Source of the DNA: Pseudomonadota bacterium
GTDB lineage: Bacteria; Desulfobacterota; Desulfobulbia; Desulfobulbales; JAGXFP01
Length of the DNA stretch: 64,000 nucleotides
NCBI GenBank assembly: GCA_018814305.1
Contig: JAHJAA010000089.1
Coordinates: forward strand, 1-64,000
Reading direction: 5' to 3'
Shown here: positions 46,035 to 54,975 of the stretch, piece by piece
Numbering within the stretch: position 1 is the stretch's first letter
Layout of the letters: the number at the start of each line of letters is the position of its first letter
The notes under the pieces: generated by a model
What the model was told of the DNA's origin: nothing
Databases searched by the model: none
Seen by the model: only the letters and a program-made list of their open reading frames with translations
Program-made: the position numbers and the translations under genes

Positions 46035-47822
46035 TTAATCCTCTTTCCAATCGGGACGAAGAGAGAGCTCGGTCAGCTGTTTGCGGGCCACCGAGGCCGG
46101 GGCATCGGTCATGGGGCAGCCGGCCTTCTGGGTCTTGGGGAAGGCGATGACGTCACGGATGCTCTCGCGACCACAGAGGATCATCATCAAGCGGTCAAGA
46201 CCAAAGGCCAGGCCGCCATGGGGTGGGGCGCCCAGTTCCAGGGCCTGGAGCAGAAAGTCGAACTTTTCCCGGGCCTCCTCAGGGGTAATCCCCAAGGCCA
46301 GGAAGATCTTTTCCTGGAGTTCCATTTGATGGATACGGATGCTGCCGCCGCCGATTTCAGTCCCGTTTAAAACGAGATCATAGGCCCGGCTGAGGGCCTT
46401 GCCCGGATCAGATTCCAGAAGCTCCAGATCCTCCTCCCGGGGGGCGGTAAAGGGATGGTGTACTGCGGTAAAACGTTTGGCCTCCTGGTCATACTCCACC
46501 AGGGGGAAATCGGTGACCCAGATAAAATTAAAACTCCCCGCTGGCATAAAACCCAGCCGCCGGGCCAACTCAAGTCGAAGTTCGGCCAGGGCCGCATGGA
46601 CCACAGCCGGGGTGTCCGCCACAAAGAACAAGAGATCCCCGGTTTCAGCACCCAGGGTAGCAGCCATGGCCTTCCGTTCCTCTTCGGTGAAGAACTTGGC
46701 AATGGGTGACTGCCATTCGCCATTCTCCTTCATCTTGACCCAGGCCAGACCCTTGGCCCCGAAATTGGCCACATAGCTGGTGAGATCATCCAGATCCTTC
46801 CGCGAAAAATCCGCACAGCCCTTGGCATTGATACTCTTAACCATGCCGCCCTTTTCCACCACGGTCTTAAACACCTTGAAAGAGCAGTCCTTGACCACCT
46901 CGGTGAGGCTGGTCAGTTCCAGACCGAAACGGGTATCGGGCCGGTCGGTGCCAAAGCGATCCATGGCCTCGCGATAGGTGATCCGGGGAAATGGGGGGGC
47001 CACCTCAAGATTTAAGGTCGCCTGAAAGAGGCGGTTGATCATCCCTTCGGCCACCTCGATGATCTCCTCCTCGGTGATGAAGGACATCTCCATATCAATC
47101 TGGGTGAACTCAGGCTGGCGATCGGCCCGCAAGTCTTCATCCCGGAAGCACTTGACAATCTGGTAATAGCGGTCCATTCCGGCCACCATCAACAGCTGTT
47201 TGAAGAGCTGCGGGGACTGGGGCAGGGCATAAAAACGGCCGGCATTGACCCGGCTCGGCACCAGATAGTCCCGGGCGCCTTCCGGAGTGGAGCGGGTTAG
47301 AACCGGAGTTTCAATCTCCAGAAAATTCAAGTCATTCAGAAATGTACGAATCGCCTGGCACGCCTGATGGCGTTTAACCAGGGCCTCGGCCATCTGGGGC
47401 CGGCGCAGGTCGATATAGCGATATTTAAGTCGAAGGTTTTCGGAGACCTCGACATCCTCGTCCAGTGGAAAAGGAGGGGTCTTGCTCCGATTGAGGATCC
47501 GGAGTTCATCAACCAGGATTTCGATCTCACCGGTCGCCAGTTTCGAATTGACCATCCCGTCCGGCCTACCACTGACTCGACCACGGACGGCAATGACCCA
47601 CTCACTCCGCAGACCGTGGGCCTTGGCGTGGACCTCTGCATTCAGCTCGGGGTTAAAGACCACCTGGGTCAGACCATAGCGGTCACGCAGATCGATGAAA
47701 ATAACCCCGCCGTGATCTCGCCGGCGGAGGACCCAGCCCATCAGGGTGACCTCTTGACCAATATGGGTCTGATTAAGGTCGTTACAGTAATTGGATCTCT
47801 TCAGGGTGCCCATCGATTCCAT
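46035..47822 (-). CDS. aspS: Aspartyl-tRNA synthetase
   Basis: 595 aa, bacterial type. N-terminal OB-fold anticodon domain (about 1-110), class II catalytic core with motif 2 [20 protein letters not shown] (20 residues) and motif 3 [13 protein letters not shown], and the bacterial insertion domain between. AAGGAG lies seven nt before the ATG. Downstream of hisS on the same strand, a common order. Confidence 0.97.
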   Translation of the reverse strand: MESMGTLKRSNYCNDLNQTHIGQEVTLMGWVLRRRDHGGVIFIDLRDRYGLTQVVFNPELNAEVHAKAHGLRSEWVIAVRGRVSGRPDGMVNSKLATGEIEILVDELRILNRSKTPPFPLDEDVEVSENLRLKYRYIDLRRPQMAEALVKRHQACQAIRTFLNDLNFLEIETPVLTRSTPEGARDYLVPSRVNAGRFYALPQSPQLFKQLLMVAGMDRYYQIVKCFRDEDLRADRQPEFTQIDMEMSFITEEEIIEVAEGMINRLFQATLNLEVAPPFPRITYREAMDRFGTDRPDTRFGLELTSLTEVVKDCSFKVFKTVVEKGGMVKSINAKGCADFSRKDLDDLTSYVANFGAKGLAWVKMKENGEWQSPIAKFFTEEERKAMAATLGAETGDLLFFVADTPAVVHAALAELRLELARRLGFMPAGSFNFIWVTDFPLVEYDQEAKRFTAVHHPFTAPREEDLELLESDPGKALSRAYDLVLNGTEIGGGSIRIHQMELQEKIFLALGITPEEAREKFDFLLQALELGAPPHGGLAFGLDRLMMILCGRESIRDVIAFPKTQKAGCPMTDAPASVARKQLTELSLRPDWKED

Positions 47823-47933
47823 GGGATTGACTCCTTATGTCCGGGAATGAACTCGGAAATTATTTGGTTAATATCACTTTCAGTCTTAATCTCTGCCGGC
47901 AAAGGATGAAAACAAAGCCGGCACAATACTCAA

Positions 47934-49220
47934 CTATGCTGATTTTGCTCCAGGTAATTTATCGATCAACTCAGGACCCCAGACCTCCAGATCCTGGTTC
48001 AAGGGAATTTCTTCCTGTTCTCTAGTCTCCATATTCCGCAAGATGACCACTCCGTTCCGCAGTTCTTCTTCCCCCAGGATCAGGGTCCGGCCGGCATTGA
48101 GGCGACCTGCCTGCTTCATCTGATTCTTAAGGCTCCGACCCAAGGGATCCATGGCGCAGGAGAGACCTGCCCCCCGGAGCCTCTGGTTAAGCCTGAAGGC
48201 CAGATTACGGGACTCCTCACCCAGCGCGGCAATGAACAGATCACATTGAACCGGGATCGGCTCAGATTGCTTCTGCTGCAGCAAAAGAACCAGCCGTTCC
48301 ATACCCATGGCAAAACCGATTCCCGGCATCGGATCCGGTCCCCCCAGTTGAGCGACCAATCCATCATAGCGCCCTCCGGCGCCAACCGCACTCTGGGCGC
48401 CGAGATCACCGGTAACCAGCTCAAAGGTGGTCCGGGTATAGTAGTCGAGCCCTCGGACCATAAAAGGATTGACTCCATACGGAATGGCCAGCAGGTCCAG
48501 GTAACGGCGCACTTCCTGAAAATGGGCGGTGCAATCGGCACAAAGATGATCAGGCAGTTCCGGAACCCCCTGAAACTGTTCCCGGCAGGACTCATTTTTA
48601 CAATCAAGGATTCGTAAGGGATTGGTTTGCCGACGACGTTCACAGTCCTGGCAGAGCGTCGCGGTCTTTTGATCAACAAAATCACGAAGGGCCTGATTAT
48701 AGGCGGGACGGCACGCCGGACACCCCAGCGAGTTGATCTCCAGGCTGGCAGTGAGGCCCAGTTCCTGCAAAATCTGCCAGGCCATGGCCATCAACTCTGC
48801 ATCAATCAGCGGGGTATCAGCCCCTAGAACCTCCACCGACATCTGGTGAAACTGGCGGAGTCGGCCCTTCTGGGGCCGTTCATGGCGGAACATGGGTCCG
48901 ATGGTATAGAGCCGTTGGATCGGTTGCAGCAGATGGAGACTATGCTCAATAAAGGAACGGAGCACCGAAGCGGTTCCCTCGGGTCGGAGGGTGAGTTGGC
49001 CACCGTTTCGATCAGTAAAGGTATACATCTCCTTTTCAACAATATCGGTGGTCTCGCCAATGGAGCGGACAAAGAGTTCGGTCTTTTCGAGGATCGGGAC
49101 CCTGATTTCATTGAAGCCATAGCGCTGGAATATGTTTCGGGCAGTGGTCTCGATCCTTTGCCAGAGTGGCGTTTCCTCGGGCAGAATATCCTTGAAGCCC
49201 TTTAATGCTTTTACTGCCAA
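47934..49220 (-). CDS. hisS: Histidyl-tRNA synthetase
   Basis: 428 aa from a TTG at 49220 with GGGGGG six nt upstream; this gives the usual MAVKALKGFKDILP-like start, while the longer frame to 49280 does not. Class II motifs: TLRPEGTASVLRSF, FRHERPQKGRLRQFHQ and GIGFAMGMERL, plus histidine-loop RGLDYYTRTTFE. An insertion with four Cys pairs (CPAC, CQDC, CKNESC, CADC) looks zinc-binding. Confidence 0.96.
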   Translation of the reverse strand: MAVKALKGFKDILPEETPLWQRIETTARNIFQRYGFNEIRVPILEKTELFVRSIGETTDIVEKEMYTFTDRNGGQLTLRPEGTASVLRSFIEHSLHLLQPIQRLYTIGPMFRHERPQKGRLRQFHQMSVEVLGADTPLIDAELMAMAWQILQELGLTASLEINSLGCPACRPAYNQALRDFVDQKTATLCQDCERRRQTNPLRILDCKNESCREQFQGVPELPDHLCADCTAHFQEVRRYLDLLAIPYGVNPFMVRGLDYYTRTTFELVTGDLGAQSAVGAGGRYDGLVAQLGGPDPMPGIGFAMGMERLVLLLQQKQSEPIPVQCDLFIAALGEESRNLAFRLNQRLRGAGLSCAMDPLGRSLKNQMKQAGRLNAGRTLILGEEELRNGVVILRNMETREQEEIPLNQDLEVWGPELIDKLPGAKSA

Positions 49221-49481
49221 AAGCGTACCCCCCTCTTCCTGGAACCTCTGTTTATTTCCGGGCAGACCCCTCGCAGGCACCTTTTGCCTTCGGCCTCCGG
49301 TGATCCGCCAGGGATTGCCGCAGGGCCGTTTTGCTATGGATCTTCAAAGAATTAGCTCGTAATGAGAAAGCGGATGACTCTAGCGGAATTCACAGGAAAA
49401 GTCAAGAAGACGAGAAGGGGCAACCCTGCAAAATATTGAAGGGGCTCACCCAACTCCTTTAGCGGATGAAACAAGAAAAAA

Positions 49482-49865
49482 TTATTGAAATTGTAAATCA
49501 ATATAGGCAGCCAGGGCGTCCCCGGCCGAAGGAGAAAGCTCGGCGAAACGCACACTGCGCCTTCGTAAACTGGATCCGGAGGAATGGTAATTTTTCTGAA
49601 CGAGACGATCCGAAACCGTTTCCAGTGACATCTCGATATCTTCATCGCGTTCCAAATTCAACACCATCGAGAGCTTTATTCCCAGGTTCGACCACTCCTC
49701 TCCGTCATAGAGATAGTAAAAAGCAAGCCCGCCCAGGCTGATATCGGCGATCTGGCCCAACCTCCCCGCGGTGGGGCCTTCAACGGCAAAAGGCCCCTTA
49801 TTCGGGGGATAGTAATAGCGTTTGCTCTGTCGTCTTTCTTTTTTTCGAATAAACCAAGGGGGCAT
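49482..49865 (-). CDS. PilZ domain protein (putative c-di-GMP receptor)
   Basis: 127 aa; ATG at 49865 has AGGTGG upstream, ATG at 49880 is the alternative. The PilZ consensus is present: an Arg-rich start (RRQSKR, RxxxR) and DISLGGLAF (D/NxSxxG). Single-domain PilZ proteins bind c-di-GMP and act on motility or export partners. No partner nearby. Confidence 0.85.
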   Translation of the reverse strand: MPPWFIRKKERRQSKRYYYPPNKGPFAVEGPTAGRLGQIADISLGGLAFYYLYDGEEWSNLGIKLSMVLNLERDEDIEMSLETVSDRLVQKNYHSSGSSLRRRSVRFAELSPSAGDALAAYIDLQFQ

Positions 49866-50054
49866 GGATCCACCTGCCATCGTTTCTTCTAATAGTACAA
49901 GTTACTGTTCCTACGAAAGTATTACCTGAATACGATTCTCAAAGAACTACCAATCGGAGCAAAAGTCAACATTCCAATTATCAAGAAAACAGAAATTCTA
50001 TCAGACAAGAAAATGATCTTCCCGTTGTTTGAAGCGAGCAACACCCGACATCCC

Positions 50055-50459
50055 TTACAACTTCGCCAAATTTTGATGATCAATGGCAATACAGCGATCC
50101 ATGATCACCGTAAGCCCACTTGCCTCGGCTCGGGCGGCAGCCTGATCATGAACGATGCCGAGTTGCATCCAGATCACTTTGGCCCCCACGCTAATGGCGC
50201 TTTCAACAATCGGCGGAATATCCTCGGGCCGGCGAAAAATATCCACGATATCCACCGGGGTCGGGATCTCTTCAAGGCTCCCATAACAGGGCAACCCGAG
50301 AATTTCACGTTGGCCGGGATTAACCGGAAAAATGGTATATCCCGCTGCCAAAAGATAGCGAGCCACCTGATTGCTGGGCCGATTCTCCTTGGGGGAAAGA
50401 CCGACCACGGCAATGGTTCGGAAGTCCTGTAAAACCTTCTGGATTTCAAGAGATATCAT
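50055..50459 (-). CDS. CoA-binding domain protein (YccU type)
   Basis: 134 aa Rossmann-fold protein: TIAVVGLSPKENRPSNQVA, VNPGQREILGLPCYGSLEEI, and VIWMQLGIVHDQAA, all typical of the CoA_binding_2 family. AGGA six nt before the ATG. Function of the family is poorly defined. Confidence 0.9.
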   Translation of the reverse strand: MISLEIQKVLQDFRTIAVVGLSPKENRPSNQVARYLLAAGYTIFPVNPGQREILGLPCYGSLEEIPTPVDIVDIFRRPEDIPPIVESAISVGAKVIWMQLGIVHDQAAARAEASGLTVIMDRCIAIDHQNLAKL

Positions 50460-50694
50460 GCATATCCTCTGTTTGCTATTTTACTCGGAAGAGGTAAAAT
50501 TCAAGGGTATCAGACTATAGCACTTTTTTCATCCTGGGTTAAGAGGTCCAAGATCCAGCGTCAAACAAGACGGTTGCAGATGGAGATAGTGAGCTGCAAG
50601 ACCTTTGAGGCGGCAAGAGAGGAGCTCTTCCGGGACTGAAACATCTGCTAACACGGCAGGGAGCGACCGAGCGGTGAATTTTGGAGGTGAAACG

Positions 50695-50916
50695 ATGTGC
50701 CAGATGAGCGTAGTATTGGAAGAAAACGACCACACCGAGCCGATCATGGACGGGGTGACCATGCTGGAGACAACCGCCGATGGGGTCCGGATGTCGGCCT
50801 TTTTTGAAGAGCCGAAGCTGATCCCCGGGGTCCAGGTGATCCGAATCGATTTTTTAAATGGCAAGGTCTTTCTGGGGAAACCAATCCCTATGATACTGGA
50901 GGACAAAAATGGGTGA
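50695..50916 (+). CDS. CooT-like nickel-binding protein
   Basis: 73 aa, start ATG at 50695 behind a perfect GGAGGTG. Begins MCQMSVVLEE, and CooT proteins bind nickel through the Cys at position 2 in a dimer. The family helps mature carbon monoxide dehydrogenase in some bacteria. It overlaps by eight nt a gene for a protein with a His-rich tail, also metal-binding by look. No CODH genes in the window. Confidence 0.85.
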   Translation: MCQMSVVLEENDHTEPIMDGVTMLETTADGVRMSAFFEEPKLIPGVQVIRIDFLNGKVFLGKPIPMILEDKNG

Positions 50917-51157
50917 TTTGACCGAACTGGAAAAAGTACGGGTGATGCTGCCCCACTGGATTGAGCACAACAACAGCCATGTTGCCGAATTCATCAAATG
51001 GCAACAGACCTTTGAAGGCAGAAGCGAAACAGAGGAGGCCGCGGCCAAATTCGCCGAGGCGGTACAATCACTGGAGGCGGCAGGTGCTGCGCTCACCGAG
51101 GCCCTGGCCTCCCTGGGCGGCCCCCTTGAACACCACGGCCACCACCATCACCATTAA
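50909..51157 (+). CDS. Small helical protein with poly-His tail
   Basis: 82 aa, no named family recognised. Two amphipathic helices (about 5-30 and 40-68; MLPHWIEHNNSHVAEF carries three His) and a C-terminus HHGHHHHH, a natural His tag suited to Ni, Co or Zn. GGAGGACAAAA precedes the ATG. Overlaps the CooT-like gene by eight nt, so it is probably made with it and may deliver or store the same metal. Confidence 0.8.
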   Translation: MGDLTELEKVRVMLPHWIEHNNSHVAEFIKWQQTFEGRSETEEAAAKFAEAVQSLEAAGAALTEALASLGGPLEHHGHHHHH

Positions 51158-51212
51158 AGCCTGGACCAAGGTGTGAGATATCTGCGATCAGGGCCCCAAA
51201 CGAAGGAGTCCG

Positions 51213-51710
51213 TTACAACTCGAATTTTCGGAGTCGAGCAAAGAGCTCCGAACTACTCCCCCCGGACTGGCCTTGAACCGTGACCAGCCAGAATGTTCCA
51301 GGCTCCCTGAGGATTCGAACCCTGAGTTGTTCACCCAACTGATGGGAGTCTTCTTCCAGGTTATAAAACACGGTGTCGATTCCGAAAAATCCGTCCAGAA
51401 GGTGGGTGATGGTATGGAGGGTCTTGCTCTCATACCCCTGAGTCATGGTCGAAAGGTCGTTTAAGGTGTGAAAACCGCCATCCGCCAATTCCCGGATCAA
51501 GCCGGACAACACCTGACGATTTTCAGACAAACCCTGCTCAACCAGCCTCCAGAAACGGGGATCTTCAGCGGAACAGGACTCCTCTTCGAGAATGATCACC
51601 TGGTCGTATTTGACCAGAAAATTGCGGTCAAAAAAACGGGTCACCAGCCGGCAGCTCTCTTCCAGATCCGCTCCGCCAAGCAGGATCCGATGGACGACAT
51701 CTAAATTCAT
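51213..51710 (-). CDS. Conserved-looking soluble protein of unknown function
   Basis: 165 aa, no motifs I recognise. Acidic, mixed alpha/beta; contains the block YDQVIILEEESCSAEDPRF and a strand-rich end (GTFWLVTVQGQ). Typical codon use and 42 nt from a converging neighbour suggest a real gene. On the same strand 42 nt behind the HAD phosphatase gene, possibly co-transcribed. Confidence 0.6.
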   Translation of the reverse strand: MNLDVVHRILLGGADLEESCRLVTRFFDRNFLVKYDQVIILEEESCSAEDPRFWRLVEQGLSENRQVLSGLIRELADGGFHTLNDLSTMTQGYESKTLHTITHLLDGFFGIDTVFYNLEEDSHQLGEQLRVRILREPGTFWLVTVQGQSGGSSSELFARLRKFEL

Positions 51711-51752
51711 GGCGATCGAGGTTCCTCATCCATGCAAGTTATTGGGGGGTGA

Positions 51753-52379
51753 TCATTTTTGAAAAATCGGCAATGAGAGAATTTCCATGAACCGATTGAC
51801 GTGGTACTCGGCGGTAAGTTTGGGATTGCGAAAGGCGATCAACGCCATCCCGGCCCGGGCGGCATGCTCCTGGTCGACCACCGAATCACCGATAAACACC
51901 CCCTCCCCGGCGGTAAGGTTGTAGTGGGTCAGAATCCGGTGAATGGCCTCGGGGTGGGGCTTGGGATTTTCCACATCCATGGCCGTGAAGACCAAGCCGA
52001 AGTATTTCCGCAGACCAAAGGTATCGAGCAAAGTGGCCATGGTGGTGGTTCGGTTGGTGCTGATGGCGGTCCGGCAGTTCGGGAGAATCACTTCAAGAAA
52101 TGGGATCAGATCCGGTTCCATGGTCATGAATGGAAGAAAATCACGGTAATCAAGACCCTGGCGATACCGATGGGCCGCTTCCAGCTCTTCCGGCCAGTGA
52201 CGCATGATATGGTTGACCGAATCGACCACATGGTGCATATGAACGTAATCCAGTTCCTCTTCATCCATGTCGGGATGACCGAAATGGCGGCAAACCCGGT
52301 TGTAGAATTCTAAATTGGCGTTTCGGGAATCGAACATGACTCCGTCACAATCGAAGATTACAAGTTTTGGTTCACTCAT
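51753..52379 (-). CDS. HAD-superfamily phosphatase (PGP-like)
   Basis: 208 aa. HAD motifs: VIFDCDGVMFDS (nucleophile Asp), ISTNRTTT (motif II Thr), the Lys in ENPKPHPEAI and GDSVVD (acid motif). Cap domain type is C1. Resembles phosphoglycolate phosphatase-type enzymes. AGGA eight nt before the ATG. Confidence 0.9.
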   Translation of the reverse strand: MSEPKLVIFDCDGVMFDSRNANLEFYNRVCRHFGHPDMDEEELDYVHMHHVVDSVNHIMRHWPEELEAAHRYRQGLDYRDFLPFMTMEPDLIPFLEVILPNCRTAISTNRTTTMATLLDTFGLRKYFGLVFTAMDVENPKPHPEAIHRILTHYNLTAGEGVFIGDSVVDQEHAARAGMALIAFRNPKLTAEYHVNRFMEILSLPIFQK

Positions 52380-52539
52380 GAATAAGATCCTGATCCGTGA
52401 TAAAACCTCCTAGAACAGAGGTTGTAATTAATTCGTTCATTCCACCATACAAACCAGAACATTCCGGGCCTGTCAAGGGGCAGCTCCGGGCTTGACCGAG
52501 ACCGAGACGAAGAAATTTCCGCCCGGCCGGGGAGAAATG

Positions 52540-54162
52540 ATGCCTAAAACAACGGATTTTTTAGTGATCGGCAGTGGAATCTCAGGTCTTTCCTTTGCCT
52601 TGAAAGCAGCCCGGCTGGGCCGAGTCGTCCTGATCACCAAAAAAAACAAGGTGGATACGGCCACCAACCTGGCCCAGGGCGGGATCGCGGCGGTACTCTC
52701 GGCGGAGGACTCCTTTGATCTTCATGTGGCCGATACCCTGCGCTCCGGCGCCGGGCTCTGTCATGAAGATATTGTCCGGATGGTGGTGGAAAACGGGCCG
52801 GAGCGGATTCGAGAGCTGATTGCCCTCGGGGTGGCCTTTCAACCCGATCGAACCGACGGCTCCCGCCTTGATCTTGGCCGGGAAGGCGGTCATTCGGCCC
52901 GACGAATCGCCCATGCCCTGGATCTTTCCGGCCGGGAGATCGAACGCGCTCTGCTCCAGGCCGTGGCTGCCAATGACCGGATTACCGTTCTGGAAGACCA
53001 TCTGGCCATTGACCTTTTGATGCTCTCCAAGGTCAATCAGGACTTTAACGCCCCTCCCCAATTTACCGACCAGTGCCTGGGTGCCTACGTCCTGGAGCCG
53101 GATGGCGCCATCACCACCTGGAGGGCGCGGGTGACCGTGCTCTGCACCGGCGGCACCGGCAAGGTCTATCTCTACACCACCAATCCGGATATCGCCACCG
53201 GCGACGGGGTTGCCATGGCCTATCGGGCCGGGGCCCGGGTGGCGAATCTGGAATTTGTCCAGTTTCACCCCACCTGTCTCTATCATGCCCAGACCAAAAA
53301 TTTTCTGATCTCGGAGGCGGTCCGGGGTGAGGGCGGCCGGCTGCTCGATCGCAGTGGCCGCCACTTCATGGAACAGTATGATGATCGGGGGGATCTGGCC
53401 ACCCGTGACATGGTTGCCCGAGCCATTGACGCTGAGATGAAGGCCAGCGGTGACGACTGTGTCTTTCTCGATATCAGTCACCGGCCCGCCGACTTTGTCC
53501 GCTCCCGCTTTCCCAATATCCATCAAACCTGCCTCAGCCTGGGAATCGATATCACCCGCGAACCCATTCCAGTGGTCCCGGCGGCCCATTACATGTGCGG
53601 GGGGGTGGTGACTGACCGGATGGGCCGCACCTCCATCGCCAATCTTTTCGCCTTCGGAGAAACCGCCTGTACCGGACTGCACGGCGGCAATCGCCTGGCC
53701 AGTAACTCTTTATTGGAGGCAGTGGTCTTTGCCCATCAGGCGGCCGAGCAATGCGCGGCGGACTGGCCGAAACTTCAAAGAGTAACACTGCCAGAGATCC
53801 AGGACTGGTCGGTGGGCCGGGCTGAACGGATCGAGGAGTGCGTCCTGATCACCCATAACTGGGATCAGATCCGCCGGCTGATGTGGAATTATGTGGGGAT
53901 TGTCCGCTCCGACAAACGGCTGAACCTGGTCAAAACCCGCCTGGATCACATCCAGACCGAGGTAGACCAGCATTACCGGGATTATCTCCTGACCCCGGAT
54001 CTGGTGGAACTCCGCAATATCACCCAGGTTGCCGAACTGATCATCCGTTGTGCCATGATCCGTAAAGAGTCACGGGGACTCCATTACAATGTCGATTACC
54101 CCCGGACCGACGATCAAAACTGGTTGCTTGATACCGTAATCCAACGGGATTTAGAACCATAA
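52540..54162 (+). CDS. nadB: L-aspartate oxidase
   Basis: 540 aa from the ATG at 52540 (GGGGAG five nt upstream; a second ATG at 52537 is possible). FAD site VIGSGISGLSFAL, TNLAQGGIAAV, GGHSARRIAHALD and the substrate-site HPTCLYH and GEGGRLLDRSG blocks. First step of NAD synthesis; in anaerobes fumarate can be the electron acceptor. nadA and nadC are not nearby. Confidence 0.96.
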   Translation: MPKTTDFLVIGSGISGLSFALKAARLGRVVLITKKNKVDTATNLAQGGIAAVLSAEDSFDLHVADTLRSGAGLCHEDIVRMVVENGPERIRELIALGVAFQPDRTDGSRLDLGREGGHSARRIAHALDLSGREIERALLQAVAANDRITVLEDHLAIDLLMLSKVNQDFNAPPQFTDQCLGAYVLEPDGAITTWRARVTVLCTGGTGKVYLYTTNPDIATGDGVAMAYRAGARVANLEFVQFHPTCLYHAQTKNFLISEAVRGEGGRLLDRSGRHFMEQYDDRGDLATRDMVARAIDAEMKASGDDCVFLDISHRPADFVRSRFPNIHQTCLSLGIDITREPIPVVPAAHYMCGGVVTDRMGRTSIANLFAFGETACTGLHGGNRLASNSLLEAVVFAHQAAEQCAADWPKLQRVTLPEIQDWSVGRAERIEECVLITHNWDQIRRLMWNYVGIVRSDKRLNLVKTRLDHIQTEVDQHYRDYLLTPDLVELRNITQVAELIIRCAMIRKESRGLHYNVDYPRTDDQNWLLDTVIQRDLEP

Positions 54163-54508
54163 GCAACTCGTCTTCCACCAGAAACTTCTTCCCCGCTCAC
54201 GAGGGTGGAAACCAATCAAGATCAGCTTCCAGAAAGAGGCGCATTCTGACCGCTGAAGATGACAAGGTAATCCAATCGCTTTACAAGTTGGGTCTCCCGA
54301 CCGAGATCTGTGATCTCAGATTTGCCCCTGACGGCAAACAGGCTATAGCAGCATATGAGGAATGGCGGCCGGAAATCGTCATTCTGGATCATGGACTGCC
54401 ACTCTGCAATGGCTATCAACTCCTTCCATATATCAGGAAATCGCCCCCGTCCTTTAACCCTCCTGAACCTATGCAGACCGAATCCCTCAAATGCGCCGAT
54501 CATGGCAC
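54163..54508. other. Gap with a receiver-domain remnant
   Basis: 346 nt between nadB and the CBS gene. About 210 nt of it encode a receiver-domain fragment (listed next). The rest has no recognisable content. Confidence 0.6.
54237..54443 (+). pseudogene. Response-regulator receiver domain remnant
   Basis: One frame reads RRILTAEDDKVIQSLYKLG..., then FAPDGKQAIAAYEEWRPEIV, then VILDHGLPLCNGYQLLPYIRK. This is a receiver domain with its acidic pair (AEDD), phosphate-accepting Asp (VILD) and following Pro and Gly. It stops after about 69 residues: the second half with the conserved Thr/Ser and Lys is missing. The frame has no ATG or ribosome site before the domain. So it is a fragment, probably of a two-component protein. 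Confidence 0.75.
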
Positions 54509-54949
54509 TCAACCGCCCTCCTGCTCGGCTAACCATTTCTGCATAAGAATCAGCAGGGAGAGCAAGCCAATGACCCCGCCATTTTCATCAAGCACCGGAA
54601 TCTCGCGAATGTTTTTATCGATCATCTTCGAAATAACCGTCGCAATTTCCTCATCCTCATTGGTGGTAATGACATGGGTGAACATGATGTCGCCCGAGGT
54701 CTCGGCGAGATGGAGCATCAGCAGTTTACTCACCCGGGAATCTGCGGCAACGTAATGGGAAAAGATGCTTTTGAACAGTCTTTTACGATTAACGAGACCC
54801 AGGAGACGACCCTGGTCATCAACGACACAGACGTGGTGCAGGGACGGGACATGAACAAAAGACCGAACGATTGAAGCAAGCTCAGCATCGCTGGTCACCT
54901 GTGAGGCGGTTTCATAGGGGCGAAAATCACGAACCAGTTTGCCGAACAT
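54509..54949 (-). CDS. Tandem CBS-domain protein
   Basis: 146 aa from the ATG at 54949, preceded by GGAGGG. Two CBS units (VCVVDDQGRLLGLVNRKRL and IPVLDENGGVIGLLSLL). CBS pairs bind adenosine nucleotides and regulate partner proteins. 26 nt behind the antiporter gene, so it is probably that transporter's regulatory subunit. Confidence 0.9.
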   Translation of the reverse strand: MFGKLVRDFRPYETASQVTSDAELASIVRSFVHVPSLHHVCVVDDQGRLLGLVNRKRLFKSIFSHYVAADSRVSKLLMLHLAETSGDIMFTHVITTNEDEEIATVISKMIDKNIREIPVLDENGGVIGLLSLLILMQKWLAEQEGG

Positions 54950-54975
54950 GGCTTCCCTCCGTTTACGAGTCACTC

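Noticed and set aside
50500-50694. Possible riboswitch or RNA leader before the CooT-like gene
   Set aside because: No B12-box, NiCo or other known conserved core could be traced; only the strong ribosome site is clear.
52582-53682. 366-codon minus-strand frame within nadB
   Set aside because: Shadow of nadB, which has all FAD and substrate motifs.
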